NCBI GenBank assembly: GCA_017403825.1
Contig: JAFRDO010000023.1
Coordinates: 1 to 51,206 of the forward strand
Origin: Kiritimatiellia bacterium
GTDB lineage: Bacteria; Verrucomicrobiota; Kiritimatiellia; RFP12; UBA1067
DNA length: 51,206 bases
Direction: 5' to 3'
Positions 1 to 7,626 of this stretch are shown in pieces. The notes below the pieces were generated by a model. The model saw nothing but the letters and a program-made list of their open reading frames with translations, ran no database searches and was not told where the DNA came from. Made by a program: the position numbers and the translations under genes. Position 1 is the first letter of the stretch, and every line of letters starts with the position of its first letter.

Positions 1-151
1 CCAATACGCCTTTACCATCTCCTCGTTGGCTACGGTATAGACCTTCGCGCGCGCTGCGGCTATGTATGCGCGGACTTTTTTGTAAAGCTCTTTCTCCACG
101 CTCTCGACAATTTCGATAGCATCGGATGTCTTTTGCCTTTTTATTAGCCAT
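1..151 (-). pseudogene. DUF1016 / YhcG-like nuclease, N-terminal end only, frameshifted
   Basis: Only the first ~50 codons are in the window; the rest lies beyond position 1. The ATG at 149-151 overlaps the stop of the preceding restriction-like gene by 8 bases (ATGGCTAA), so translation is probably coupled. After about 5-9 codons the good reading frame moves by one base. Dropping one A from the AAAAA run (138-142 on the plus strand) restores MANKRQKTSDAIEIV followed by a segment with ARAKVYTVANEEMVKAYW. That matches the start of DUF1016 proteins, which pair this helical N-terminal domain with a C-terminal PD-(D/E)XK nuclease and sit with restriction systems. The frameshift may be real decay or a sequencing error in the homopolymer. 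The nuclease domain itself cannot be seen. Confidence 0.6.
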
Positions 152-1206
152 GTCCACCTCCATTTTCGGCAATCGTCCTGAATTCGACCGGCTCGCCTGC
201 GTTCCAGTCCATGACCTTGCAATACGTGCCAGTATGTCGACTGTTATCCTTTTTGCGGCACCCTGGACATTCCTCTGTATACGTCTCGACTGTTCCGTCA
301 AGGAGTGGCGTCTTCGTCACTTTCGGCTTGCAGCTCATCGGCACGACGTACTTGATTCCGTCCATCTGCCAGATGTTCCAGCTGATGATCTCGGCGAACT
401 CAAGCAGGGACTTCGTCGTCCAATTCAGGCACGAACTCTCGTCCCCGAAGAAATCCGCGTTGAAGCTTTCAACGACCGTAAACAGGACATTTTCCCTTGC
501 GAGCAGGACGTTGTCGCCCTGCCAGTCGAAGCCATAGATGCTCTGAACCGCACGCTTGGCGTAATACAGCCAGTCCTGTATGTCGCCCGTGCCGATGTTC
601 TCCGTGATCACTCGCAGCTTGCGGTCAAGCAGCCCGATGCGTTCGCCTAAGGGAATAATCCTGCCGCTCACCGTGTCGTATCTACTTGCAAGATATGGTG
701 CTTCCCCGCACGACACCTCCAAACGCGGCGCTTTGACATATTCCTGCCATGTCTTGCCTTTGGGGGAATTTTATGTTGCTCTTGCCACAGGTCGATTTCC
801 AGCCGAATTCTGTTTCAGGATCGAACTTGGCGATTTCAGTGTTAAACGGACTTGAATCGGGTTTCTTCCACCCGAACCACGCGGCATCGACAAGGTTATT
901 CTGCCGATTGCAAATCCACGACGGAGTGAACACCTCTGCCCGGTTCTCAACGCGCTTGCGCTGCTCTTCGGTGGCCTTGTCAACGCGAGGCCTAATCACC
1001 GGATTGTCCTTATCGATGATTTGCTCTACTCGTATTTCATCTTTGTCGGCAAATCCGTCACCTCGTTCCGCATAGTCATCTGTCGCCCAAATCAAGTTTC
1101 GGCCAGTCGTACGATCCTTCAATAACACGGCAAGCACTTCTTCTGGAATGTTCCATTCCAGAATATCACGCTCAAGCATTGAGATATCTCTTGGCTCGGC
1201 TTTCAT
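144..1206 (-). pseudogene. Restriction endonuclease 'subunit M'-like protein, split by one frameshift
   Basis: Two minus-strand open frames (1206-682 and 722-144) together make one protein of about 350 residues. The first half has EVLAVLLKDRTTGRNLIWATDDY and EVFTPSWICNRQNNLVDAAWFG. The second has VSCGEAPYLASRYDTVSG, RIGLLDRKLRV, FDWQGDNVLLARENVL, IISWNIWQMDGIKYVVP and a cysteine pair near the end (ECPGCRKK). This order matches proteins annotated as restriction endonuclease subunit M, which stand near methylase/nuclease genes. I see no full SAM-binding motif set, so catalytic activity is not shown. The halves join if one base is removed from the TTTGGGGG run at 759-766 (A3 or C5 on the coding strand), giving FPKGKTWQEYVKAPRLEVSC. 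The start at 1206 follows an AGAGGTG ribosome site and a TATAAT box at 1233-1238. Confidence 0.75.
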
Positions 1207-1232
1207 TGCACCTCTTGTTTACCTCTGCGCAT

Positions 1233-1238
1233 ATTATA
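1233..1238 (-). promoter_or_regulatory. -10 box of the restriction-like gene
   Basis: ATTATA on the plus strand reads TATAAT on the minus strand, preceded by TGG (extended -10 type), 26 bases before the ATG at 1206. The leader contains AGAGGTG as a ribosome site. No convincing -35 was seen. Confidence 0.55.
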
Positions 1239-1264
1239 CCATTCCCCCCTTCACACCCTCTTCT

Positions 1265-2476
1265 TCATCCACGCGACTTCGGCGATTGGGTGGAATTTGC
1301 ACTTGTCACGCATGATGGTTTTTTCGCTCTCCTTGCGTCTCCTCTCGCCGCAAGACCCTTTGCGGTAAGCCGGTATTTCTGCGTGGGCGAGCGCGGCGAA
1401 TCGGGTTGCGTCATTTCGATAAAGCCAAGTTCAATCGCCGGAGAAAGATACTTCTCAAGGAAATTGCGCCGACCGCCAAGTTTCAACGCTCCCATCATCT
1501 CCAGCACCGACATGTCGCCCTTAAACGCCTTCAGAAGCCGTGCGACGCCCTTCGAAAGTGGCGGCGCTACTTGTTCCCCTACTTGTTCCCTTCTCGGGGG
1601 AACAAGTGAAGCTGGCTCATCTTGGAGGCCAATGCGAAGGAACCGGCTCTTCAGCACGTTGTCCTCACCCAGAAGCAGGTTGCCGAAGAATCGTTCAAGA
1701 TAGACGAGCGTCGAATGGACTCCCGTCGGAATGTTTGTGTAATTGGCCCTGACAAGGGCGTTGCGGAAATAATAGGAGTTTTCCGCGAATATGTCGTTTA
1801 CAACATTATAGCCAAGCGTCCGCAGATATTTGATTGCAAAAATAGCCGTGGTGCGCGTGTTGCCCTCGCCGAACGCGTGTATCTGCCAGACATCCGCAAT
1901 GAATCTGGAGAAATGCGAGATTGTCTCTTGCGGCATCAGCCCCTTGTAGTTGAACTTTCGTTCGCGCTCAAACTCGTATTCAAGCGTTGCGGCGATTACG
2001 TCTGCGCTTTCATAGCGCACAGTGTCTTTCTTCAGCACCCATTCACTTTTCGTGATGTTGTAGTCACGAATCTTCCCCGCATACTTGTAAATGCCAACGA
2101 AAAGCTTTCTGTGGATCGCAACATATGACGCTGGCGAAAAGGAAAACGTCGGCTCGGCGAGAATCGCGGCAATGCGCTGCGAGACGATGTCCGCTTCGTC
2201 TGTGCGAGTCTTCGCGGCCTCGGCGCGGATTTTCTTCGACTTATAGTATTCGCCAATGATATTTCCGGCCTCGGCAACCGTGATCTCACCTTCGATGTTG
2301 CGGCGTGCAGTCTCTACGAGATAAGCCGAGGGCGTAAGTCCATCGACTTTCTGCAGCCCTATTGCCGCTCGCCAAATGCCTGCAAGCTCGACCTTACCCG
2401 GATCTTTCGCACGAAGGTACTCGGAAAGGTCGTCTATGCGGTTCTCGCTCGCGCTCATCTTGGTATTGTTTCTCAC
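1265..2476 (-). CDS. Fic family protein (putative AMPylase) with C-terminal winged-helix-like region
   Basis: Fic proteins transfer AMP (sometimes other groups) to target proteins. The signature HAFGEGNTRT lies at about residue 200, a variant of HPFx(D/E)GN(G/K)R: the catalytic histidine and the phosphate-binding G-N-x-R are present, proline is alanine. An N-terminal helical part (LSEYLRAKDP ... ARRNIEGEITV) precedes the Fic core. The C-terminal ~110 residues (SKGVARLLKAFKGDMSVLEMMGALKL) resemble a winged-helix domain. The start needs care: the ATG at 2482 abuts the TATAAT box at 2483-2488, so it would lie upstream of the transcript. The in-frame GTG at 2476 (six bases after the box, leaderless) or the ATG at 2458 are better. 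It forms an accessory patch with the restriction-like gene and may act in a toxin or phage-defence role; that role is inference. Confidence 0.88.
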   Translation of the reverse strand: MRNNTKMSASENRIDDLSEYLRAKDPGKVELAGIWRAAIGLQKVDGLTPSAYLVETARRNIEGEITVAEAGNIIGEYYKSKKIRAEAAKTRTDEADIVSQRIAAILAEPTFSFSPASYVAIHRKLFVGIYKYAGKIRDYNITKSEWVLKKDTVRYESADVIAATLEYEFERERKFNYKGLMPQETISHFSRFIADVWQIHAFGEGNTRTTAIFAIKYLRTLGYNVVNDIFAENSYYFRNALVRANYTNIPTGVHSTLVYLERFFGNLLLGEDNVLKSRFLRIGLQDEPASLVPPRREQVGEQVAPPLSKGVARLLKAFKGDMSVLEMMGALKLGGRRNFLEKYLSPAIELGFIEMTQPDSPRSPTQKYRLTAKGLAARGDARRAKKPSCVTSANSTQSPKSRG

Positions 2477-2482
2477 ATGCAT

Positions 2483-2488
2483 ATTATA
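2483..2488 (-). promoter_or_regulatory. -10 box of the fic gene
   Basis: TTTTTTTGGTATAAT on the minus strand, extended -10 type. Transcription would begin about where the in-frame GTG at 2476 lies, which argues against the ATG at 2482 as the start codon. Confidence 0.6.
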
Positions 2489-2577
2489 CCAAAAAAACCT
2501 ATTCAGCTTTGGCGACGTATAACTTCATAAAGCAAATCTGCCCGCCGCAATTTCTTTGGGTTAAGGCGGAAGAATGT

Positions 2578-2671
2578 TGGCGGAGAGAGAGGGATTCGAA
2601 CCCTCGGTACGGAAATTAACCCGTACGACGATTTAGCAAACCGTTGCCTTCAGCCACTCGGCCATCTCTCC
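2578..2671 (-). tRNA. tRNA-Ser(GCT)
   Basis: The minus strand folds as a long-variable-arm tRNA. The acceptor GGAGAGA pairs with TCTCTCC, the T-arm contains GGTTCGAATCC, and the anticodon stem ACGGT / ATCGT (one G-U pair) encloses loop TTGCTAA with anticodon GCT. The discriminator is G and the CCA end is encoded (2578-2580). The variable arm GTACGG ... CCGTAC is typical of serine tRNA. Accessory genes begin immediately beyond the 3' end, as is common where mobile islands integrate. Confidence 0.95.
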
Positions 2672-2686
2672 AAATCGTTGGTGCGT

Positions 2687-2715
2687 ATTATATCAAATGC
2701 GTTGCTGACCGTCAA
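2687..2715 (-). promoter_or_regulatory. Promoter of tRNA-Ser, inside the end of nagA
   Basis: On the minus strand, TTGACG (2710-2715), a 17-base spacer (2693-2709) and TATAAT (2687-2692): a near-consensus sigma-70 promoter. The -35 and spacer are the last codons of nagA, and the nagA stop TGA forms the TGn of an extended -10. Confidence 0.85.
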
Positions 2716-3856
2716 CGAAGACGGCCGAGGGCTTCCAGGTGCGCGGATTTATGACCACGAGGTCTGCGACGTAGCCGCTCTCGACCTTGCCGAGACGCCG
2801 CCCCCAGCCCTGCTCGATAGCCTGGTTCCACGACGTGCAGCGCACGAGGTCCTTGAGCGGAATACCGGTCACGTCGTGCACGTTCTTCAGTCCGTTGCCC
2901 ATCCAAAGCGTGGAGCCCGCAAGGTTGTTACCCTCGACAAGCCTGGCCTCACCGTTCTTTAGCAGCACCTTGAGCCCGCCCATCTCGAACGCGTAGCCGT
3001 CCTTGCAGTGCGAGCAGCGCAGCGAGTCGGTGATCATCTGCACATGCGCGAGGTTGCGCCGCGTGAAGACGAGCCGCAGCATGTCGTCGCATAGGTGGAT
3101 GCGGTCGCAGATGACCTCGGTGTTCAGGTCCTCCACGAGGAAGCCCGCGCCGACCATGCCGATCTCGCGGTGGTGGAGCGGCGTCATCTGGTTGCAGAAA
3201 TGCGTCATGTGCCTGAGCCCGTTGCGGTAGGCCGCCATCAGGTCCTGGAACTTCGCGCCCGTGTGTCCGCAGCTCGGCACGACACCGAGGCTGAAGCATG
3301 CCTTCGCGAACTTCGCGCCGCCCTCGGCCTCGACCGCGTAGGAAATCTGGCGGACCGGATAGACTTTCGCGATCGCCTTCAGTTCTTTCACTGACGGCTT
3401 GCGCACGTACTTCGGGTTCTGTGCGCCGCAGCACTTCACGTTGATGAACGGTCCTTCCAGGTGAATGCCGGGGACCTTAGCGTATGGCTGCCCCGCCTCA
3501 TCGTAACCCTTCGCATTCTTCGCCGCTGTGACCAGCTCCTCGTGCGAGACGGTAAGCGTAGTCGGCAGGAACGTCGTCACGCCCTCCTGCAGCTTCGCCT
3601 TCGCAATCTCGAAGATCGCCTTCGGGTCAGCGTCGCAGAAGTCGTAAGTGAGCGCACCGTGCGTATGCACGTCGATGAAGCCGGGCATGACGTACTGCCC
3701 CTTCACATCGACGACAGTGACGTTGGCACTCGCCTTCGCCGCAGCCCTGCCGACCGAGACCTTCCTGATGCGGTTGCCCTCGATGACGATCGTGGCGTCC
3801 TTCATGTCCACGTCAGGCGAAATCACGTGCGCGTTTACGATGATGGTCTTCTGCAT
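2693..3856 (-). CDS. nagA: N-acetylglucosamine-6-phosphate deacetylase
   Basis: Removes the acetyl group of GlcNAc-6-phosphate to give glucosamine-6-phosphate, the entry step for amino-sugar use and cell-wall recycling; cytoplasmic. The amidohydrolase fold is evident: GQYVMPGFIDVHTHG (metal site), GIHLEGPF (metal-binding E), SCGHTGA, HFCNQMTPLHHR, and the catalytic D in VQMITDSL. The 387-residue length is normal for NagA. The ATG follows a strong AGGAGGG (3861-3867) and a TATAAT box at 3882-3887. It is divergent from the MBL hydrolase gene, and no nagB or transporter is adjacent. Its 3' end carries the tRNA-Ser promoter. Confidence 0.93.
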   Translation of the reverse strand: MQKTIIVNAHVISPDVDMKDATIVIEGNRIRKVSVGRAAAKASANVTVVDVKGQYVMPGFIDVHTHGALTYDFCDADPKAIFEIAKAKLQEGVTTFLPTTLTVSHEELVTAAKNAKGYDEAGQPYAKVPGIHLEGPFINVKCCGAQNPKYVRKPSVKELKAIAKVYPVRQISYAVEAEGGAKFAKACFSLGVVPSCGHTGAKFQDLMAAYRNGLRHMTHFCNQMTPLHHREIGMVGAGFLVEDLNTEVICDRIHLCDDMLRLVFTRRNLAHVQMITDSLRCSHCKDGYAFEMGGLKVLLKNGEARLVEGNNLAGSTLWMGNGLKNVHDVTGIPLKDLVRCTSWNQAIEQGWGRRLGKVESGYVADLVVINPRTWKPSAVFVDGQQRI

Positions 3857-3881
3857 TGTTCCCTCCTTTTCGGATACGGAA

Positions 3882-3887
3882 ATTATA
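3882..3887 (-). promoter_or_regulatory. -10 box of nagA
   Basis: TGTGGTATAAT on the minus strand, 25 bases before the ATG, followed by AGGAGGG. It shares an 84-base divergent region with the promoter of the MBL gene. Confidence 0.65.
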
Positions 3888-3912
3888 CCACATTTACGCT
3901 CCGGTTTTTTGC

Positions 3913-3918
3913 TATACT
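3913..3918 (+). promoter_or_regulatory. -10 box of the MBL-fold hydrolase gene
   Basis: GCTATACT after a T-run (TTTTTTGCTATACT), 22 bases before the ATG at 3941. The -35 is unclear. Confidence 0.45.
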
Positions 3919-3940
3919 TTCCGCCAAAGGGAGAATGGAC

Positions 3941-4558
3941 ATGGAACGACTGACAATACAGGTTGGGCCCTACGAGGTAAACTGCTCGATCCTATGCGAG
4001 GACGGACGGGCGTTGATCGTCGACCCCGGGCAAGAGGCCGGGCGGATACTGAAGCTGATCGAACGCAAGGGACTGAAGCCCGCGGCGATCCTGCTCACCC
4101 ACGCCCACTTCGACCACATCGGCGCCGTGCCGGAACTCCAGCGCGCCTGCCCCGGACTGCCGGTGTACGTCCACCCGAACGACAGGCCGGTCCTCACGCA
4201 CCCCATGAACCAGATGCCGCCGGAATATCCGGCCATCGCGGTCCCGTCGGACCTTCGCGACGTGTCGGAACTGGCGGTATCCGCGATCCGCATAATCGAG
4301 ACGCCCGGCCATACGCCCGGAGGCGTCTGCTACCATCTTCCCGCCGAGAAGCTGCTCCTTTCGGGTGATACGCTTTTCGCCGGCTCCATCGGGCGGACCG
4401 ACCTGCCCGGCGGAGACATGCCCGTGCTGATAGACTCGCTGAAGCGCCTTGCCGCGCTGCCGGACGACACGCTCGTCATTCCCGGCCACGGTCCGCATAC
4501 GACCATCGGCGAAGAGAAGCGCAGCAACCCGTTCCTGCGCACCGTAGTCAGCCGCTGA
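3941..4558 (+). CDS. MBL-fold metallohydrolase, glyoxalase II-like
   Basis: A 205-residue metallo-beta-lactamase-fold hydrolase of the short YcbL/GloB-like type. The metal ligands are visible: THAHFDHIG (HxHxDH), ETPGHTPGG, SGDTLFAGSIGRTD and VIPGHGPHT. Enzymes of this kind hydrolyse thioesters such as lactoylglutathione; the real substrate here is unknown. The frame is open far upstream, but that part is antisense to nagA. The start is set by AAAGGGAG at 3927-3934, correctly spaced to the ATG at 3941 and too close to the ATG at 3935. It is divergent from nagA and convergent with hisA six bases downstream. Confidence 0.88.
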   Translation: MERLTIQVGPYEVNCSILCEDGRALIVDPGQEAGRILKLIERKGLKPAAILLTHAHFDHIGAVPELQRACPGLPVYVHPNDRPVLTHPMNQMPPEYPAIAVPSDLRDVSELAVSAIRIIETPGHTPGGVCYHLPAEKLLLSGDTLFAGSIGRTDLPGGDMPVLIDSLKRLAALPDDTLVIPGHGPHTTIGEEKRSNPFLRTVVSR

Positions 4559-4564
4559 GGCTCG

Positions 4565-5290
4565 TCAGAGCGCGGCGAGGTTCATCTCCGCAAGCGTCGT
4601 GCGCCCGTCATAAAGCGCCTTGCCAACGATGGCGGCGCGGAGATTGCCGCGCTCGAGCGCCTTTAGGTTCGCCACGTCATACGGCGACGACACGCCGCCG
4701 GACGCGGTGATTTGGCACGTAGGCGCGGCGTCGCAAATCGCCGCCATCTGCGTAAGGTTGGGTCCGCCAAGCATTCCGTCGGTAGCCGTGTCCGTGTAGA
4801 TGATGGTCTTGACGCCTACCTTGGCCACGGCCGACGCAAGGTCGGTCGCCTTCACCTGCGTCGTCTCGACCCAGCCCTTCGTCTGCACGAATCCGTCGCG
4901 AGCGTCGATGCCGACGGCTATCCGCTCGCCGTAAAGCTCCACGCACGACGCAAGGAACGCCGGGTCCTCCAGTGCGGCGGAACCGATGATCGCGCGCGCC
5001 GCGCCCGCCTCGATCACGGCAGCCACGGCTTCGGGCGTGCGCAGACCGCCGCCGACTTCGACAGGGCCGCCGAACGCCTCGATAATGCGACGTATGACGT
5101 CTGCGTGCCGGGGGCTGCCGGCGAACGCGCCGTCAAGATCGACGACGTGAAGCTCGCGCCCTCCCTGCCCGGCCCAGTCCCTCGCCTGGGCCGCAGGGTC
5201 GTCGCCGTACACGGTCACGTCCTCCGCCCGTCCCTGCCGCAGACGGACGCACTTGCCGTCCTTCAGGTCGATGGCTGGCAGTATGACCAT
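4565..5290 (-). CDS. hisA: Phosphoribosylformimino-5-aminoimidazole carboxamide ribotide isomerase
   Basis: Catalyses the ProFAR to PRFAR isomerisation in histidine synthesis; cytoplasmic TIM barrel. Diagnostic are MVILPAIDLKDGKCVRLRQG (first catalytic Asp), HVVDLDGAF, VGGGLRT, IYTDTATDGML (second catalytic Asp) and TASGGVSSPYDV. The 241-residue length is typical. It is the last gene of the hisB - isomerase - oxidoreductase - hisA operon, three bases after the oxidoreductase stop. The neighbours hisH and hisF, usually beside hisA, are absent. Confidence 0.94.
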   Translation of the reverse strand: MVILPAIDLKDGKCVRLRQGRAEDVTVYGDDPAAQARDWAGQGGRELHVVDLDGAFAGSPRHADVIRRIIEAFGGPVEVGGGLRTPEAVAAVIEAGAARAIIGSAALEDPAFLASCVELYGERIAVGIDARDGFVQTKGWVETTQVKATDLASAVAKVGVKTIIYTDTATDGMLGGPNLTQMAAICDAAPTCQITASGGVSSPYDVANLKALERGNLRAAIVGKALYDGRTTLAEMNLAAL

Positions 5291-5293
5291 GCC

Positions 5294-6715
5294 TTACGAG
5301 AACATGCCTTTCAGGAACCCGGACTGCGTCGACTTGTAGCCGGTGAACACCTTGCCGCCGACCATGACCTGACGCTTTACGGGATCGAAAGTCGCCTTGG
5401 CCCCGGAACGCGCCGCCGCATTCGACATGATGAGCGCGATCGCATGGCTGTAGCCGGCGTCGACGGATGCGTTCGGATCCTTGCGGGAGCGCACGCACTC
5501 CATCCAGTTGCGCATGTGCAGCGAGGTCAGCTTGTCGCCGCCGGTGTTGGCCGAGGTCACGATCTCCGTCTTCGGCGCAGGCAGGTTCTCCTCGCGGAAC
5601 GCCGCGCCCTCCACGCCGCCGTTGGAGACAGTGCCCTTCACGAGGTCGATCATGCCCGTCGTGGAGAAGTACTGCTCCTGTCCGCACTCGTGGTTCAACT
5701 TGCCGCCGGGCAGGCAGTTCGTCTGATGCGACTGGAACATGACCTGGAAGCCCTTGCCCTTCACGCCGGACTCGCCGTATTCCATGACCGTCGTGAACGT
5801 GTCGAAGCTCTGGCGGCCGTCAAGCCACTGGTAAAGTCCGCCCGACGACACCGCGCTCGTCGGATACTTGTAGCCGGTGAACCAGCCGATCGTGTCGATC
5901 TGGTGGCACATCCACTGTCCCGTCACGCCGGACGAGAACGGCCAGAACAGGCGGAACTCAAGGTACTTGCGCGGATCGAACTTGTATTCCTCCGGATCAC
6001 GGTCGAGAAGCCACATCTTCCAGTCGACGTCCTGCTCGCGCAGCGACTTTATCAGCTCTTCCGGACGCCTCCAGCGGCGCGGCTGGTTCACGTTCCAGGT
6101 GAGGTTGACGTAGGCGATGTCGCCGAACTTGCCGGAGTTGATGAAGTCCTTCGCCGCCATGTACGCCGGGCCGGAACGCCTCTGCGTGCCGATCTGGAGA
6201 ATGGCGCCGGGCGCATAGCCGGCCGACCGCTTGGCGTTGATGGTGTCGAGCAGCAGGTTGGCGGAATACATGTCTTCCGCAATCGGCTTTTCGCAGTACG
6301 CGTCCTTCCCGGCGTTGGCCGCGTGGACGGCGTGCTGGGCGTGCTGGAAGTCGGCCGTGGAGATTATCACGGCGTCGATGTCCTTCGCGTTGGCGTAAAG
6401 GTCCTCGTCGCTGGAATACGTCTCGATCTTCCTGCCGAGCTTCTCCTCCATCTCGGGCTTCGCCTTCTCGTGGAGACGCTTGCGCCAGAGGTCCGCCACG
6501 GCCACCATCTCGAAGTTGAGCTCCTTGCTGTGGTGCAGGAAGCACGGCAGCAGCGAGCTGCGGAAGCGGTCGGAGTAGCCGACGCACGCGACGCGGATGC
6601 GGTCGTTGGCGCCGGCGGCGTAAAGCGAGGGCGCGACGCCGGAGGCTACGATCCCGGCGATTCCTACGGCGCCTGTCTTGCAGAAGTCGCGGCGTGTGAC
6701 GCTGGTGTCATTCAT
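5294..6715 (-). CDS. Gfo/Idh/MocA family oxidoreductase with Tat signal
   Basis: A 473-residue NAD(P)-dependent dehydrogenase of the Gfo/Idh/MocA family, which act on sugars, inositols or sugar acids. The N-terminus TSVTRRDFCKTGAVGIAG is a twin-arginine export signal, so it probably folds with its cofactor and works outside the cytoplasm. IRVACVGYSDR starts the Rossmann fold. AYCEKPIAEDMYSANLL carries the family's E-K-P motif. The C-terminal half holds the substrate-binding sheet. The substrate cannot be read from sequence. Its ATG overlaps the stop of the isomerase gene (ATGA, 6712-6715), and it is followed by hisA after three bases. Confidence 0.87.
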   Translation of the reverse strand: MNDTSVTRRDFCKTGAVGIAGIVASGVAPSLYAAGANDRIRVACVGYSDRFRSSLLPCFLHHSKELNFEMVAVADLWRKRLHEKAKPEMEEKLGRKIETYSSDEDLYANAKDIDAVIISTADFQHAQHAVHAANAGKDAYCEKPIAEDMYSANLLLDTINAKRSAGYAPGAILQIGTQRRSGPAYMAAKDFINSGKFGDIAYVNLTWNVNQPRRWRRPEELIKSLREQDVDWKMWLLDRDPEEYKFDPRKYLEFRLFWPFSSGVTGQWMCHQIDTIGWFTGYKYPTSAVSSGGLYQWLDGRQSFDTFTTVMEYGESGVKGKGFQVMFQSHQTNCLPGGKLNHECGQEQYFSTTGMIDLVKGTVSNGGVEGAAFREENLPAPKTEIVTSANTGGDKLTSLHMRNWMECVRSRKDPNASVDAGYSHAIALIMSNAAARSGAKATFDPVKRQVMVGGKVFTGYKSTQSGFLKGMFS

Positions 6716-7626
6716 GATGCTAGTCCTTTCATTGTCTTGAGTGCTGTTTCGAGATTCTTCGCCAAGTCGCTCTTCTCGCCCCAGCTACATTCGCAGCTGA
6801 CGCCGCCCGCATAGCCGATCTGCTTCAGCGCGTCGAAGTAGGGCTTCAGGCGATACGTCTGCTCGGGATCATAGCCGGGGAACTTGCGCGTCTTCCAGTC
6901 GGCGATGTGGCAGTGCATGAGGCGGTCGCCGGCCTTCACGATGGACTCGGCGGGCTCGCGCCCCATCATCATGTGGAAGATGTCGGCAAGCTGCCGAATG
7001 CGCGGAGAGCCGACCTCCTCTACGATCTGCAGGCCCTGCCAGACATAGTGTATTATGTCAGTCTCGTTCGGCCTAAGCGGCTCGATGACGACGGTCACCT
7101 TGCAGTCCGCTATGCGCTTGGCCAAAACGGCGCAGAACTCCGCGTACTGGTCGCGCCCGTGCTCGACGTCAAAGCCTTCGGGATACTCGATCTTGCCGCC
7201 GGCATGGTACGTGACAGGCACGTTCCTGGCTCCGCCCGAACCGAACACCACGGTCTTGAGGCCGACCTCGTCCGCCCGGCGGCAGCCCGTCTCGGCATAC
7301 TTGAGTATCGGCTCCCAGTCGGCGTCCTTCCCCGTGACCCTGAACTTTCCGGGAAGGAATCCGTTGCAGCTCCGGAGCGGAAGAGCGGCGGACATGATGG
7401 CTTCCTTCTGGCACTTCCACTCCTCCTCGCCCTTGTCAGGAACGAACATCGCGCCGAACGGGTTCTCCACAAAATCGTAGCCTACGGACTTCATGAGCGC
7501 CGTATCCGAAAGCGGACGGCACGCCCCGAAGAGGATACGTCCGCCGCACTTCGCCGGGCATTCCGCCGCGTTGCCGGCCGTCAGGGCCGTCGCCGCGCCC
7601 GCCATGAGAAACTCTCTCCTGTTCAT
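6712..7626 (-). CDS. Sugar phosphate isomerase/epimerase-like TIM barrel, Tat signal
   Basis: A 304-residue xylose-isomerase-like TIM barrel protein. It opens with MNRREFLMAGAATALTAG, a twin-arginine-type signal. Residues fitting the metal site of this family are in KTVVFGSGGARNVP, TVVIEPLRPNETD (E), LADIFHMMM (D/H), HCHIADW and SCECSWG (E). The frame is open upstream to 7902, but the ATG at 7626 overlaps the hisB stop (ATGA), gives the Tat signal and is the natural start. The partner Gfo/Idh gene follows with another ATGA overlap. Such isomerase and oxidoreductase pairs commonly act on one sugar or inositol; which one is unknown. Confidence 0.85.
   Translation of the reverse strand: MNRREFLMAGAATALTAGNAAECPAKCGGRILFGACRPLSDTALMKSVGYDFVENPFGAMFVPDKGEEEWKCQKEAIMSAALPLRSCNGFLPGKFRVTGKDADWEPILKYAETGCRRADEVGLKTVVFGSGGARNVPVTYHAGGKIEYPEGFDVEHGRDQYAEFCAVLAKRIADCKVTVVIEPLRPNETDIIHYVWQGLQIVEEVGSPRIRQLADIFHMMMGREPAESIVKAGDRLMHCHIADWKTRKFPGYDPEQTYRLKPYFDALKQIGYAGGVSCECSWGEKSDLAKNLETALKTMKGLAS

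Noticed and set aside
759..766. Programmed +1 frameshifting in the restriction-like gene
   Set aside because: No known slippery signal or nearby stop codon arrangement fits, and similar one-base homopolymer excesses occur in two other genes, so error or mutation is simpler.
2490..2577. Possible short peptide MKLYVAKAE upstream of fic
   Set aside because: Nine codons with no ribosome site, ending just before the fic promoter; nothing supports translation.
2578..2671. Peptide-like frames reading RERDSNPRYGN here and DLNPHALRHWNLNP at 11884-11967
   Set aside because: They are antisense translations of the tRNA-Ser and tRNA-Leu genes.
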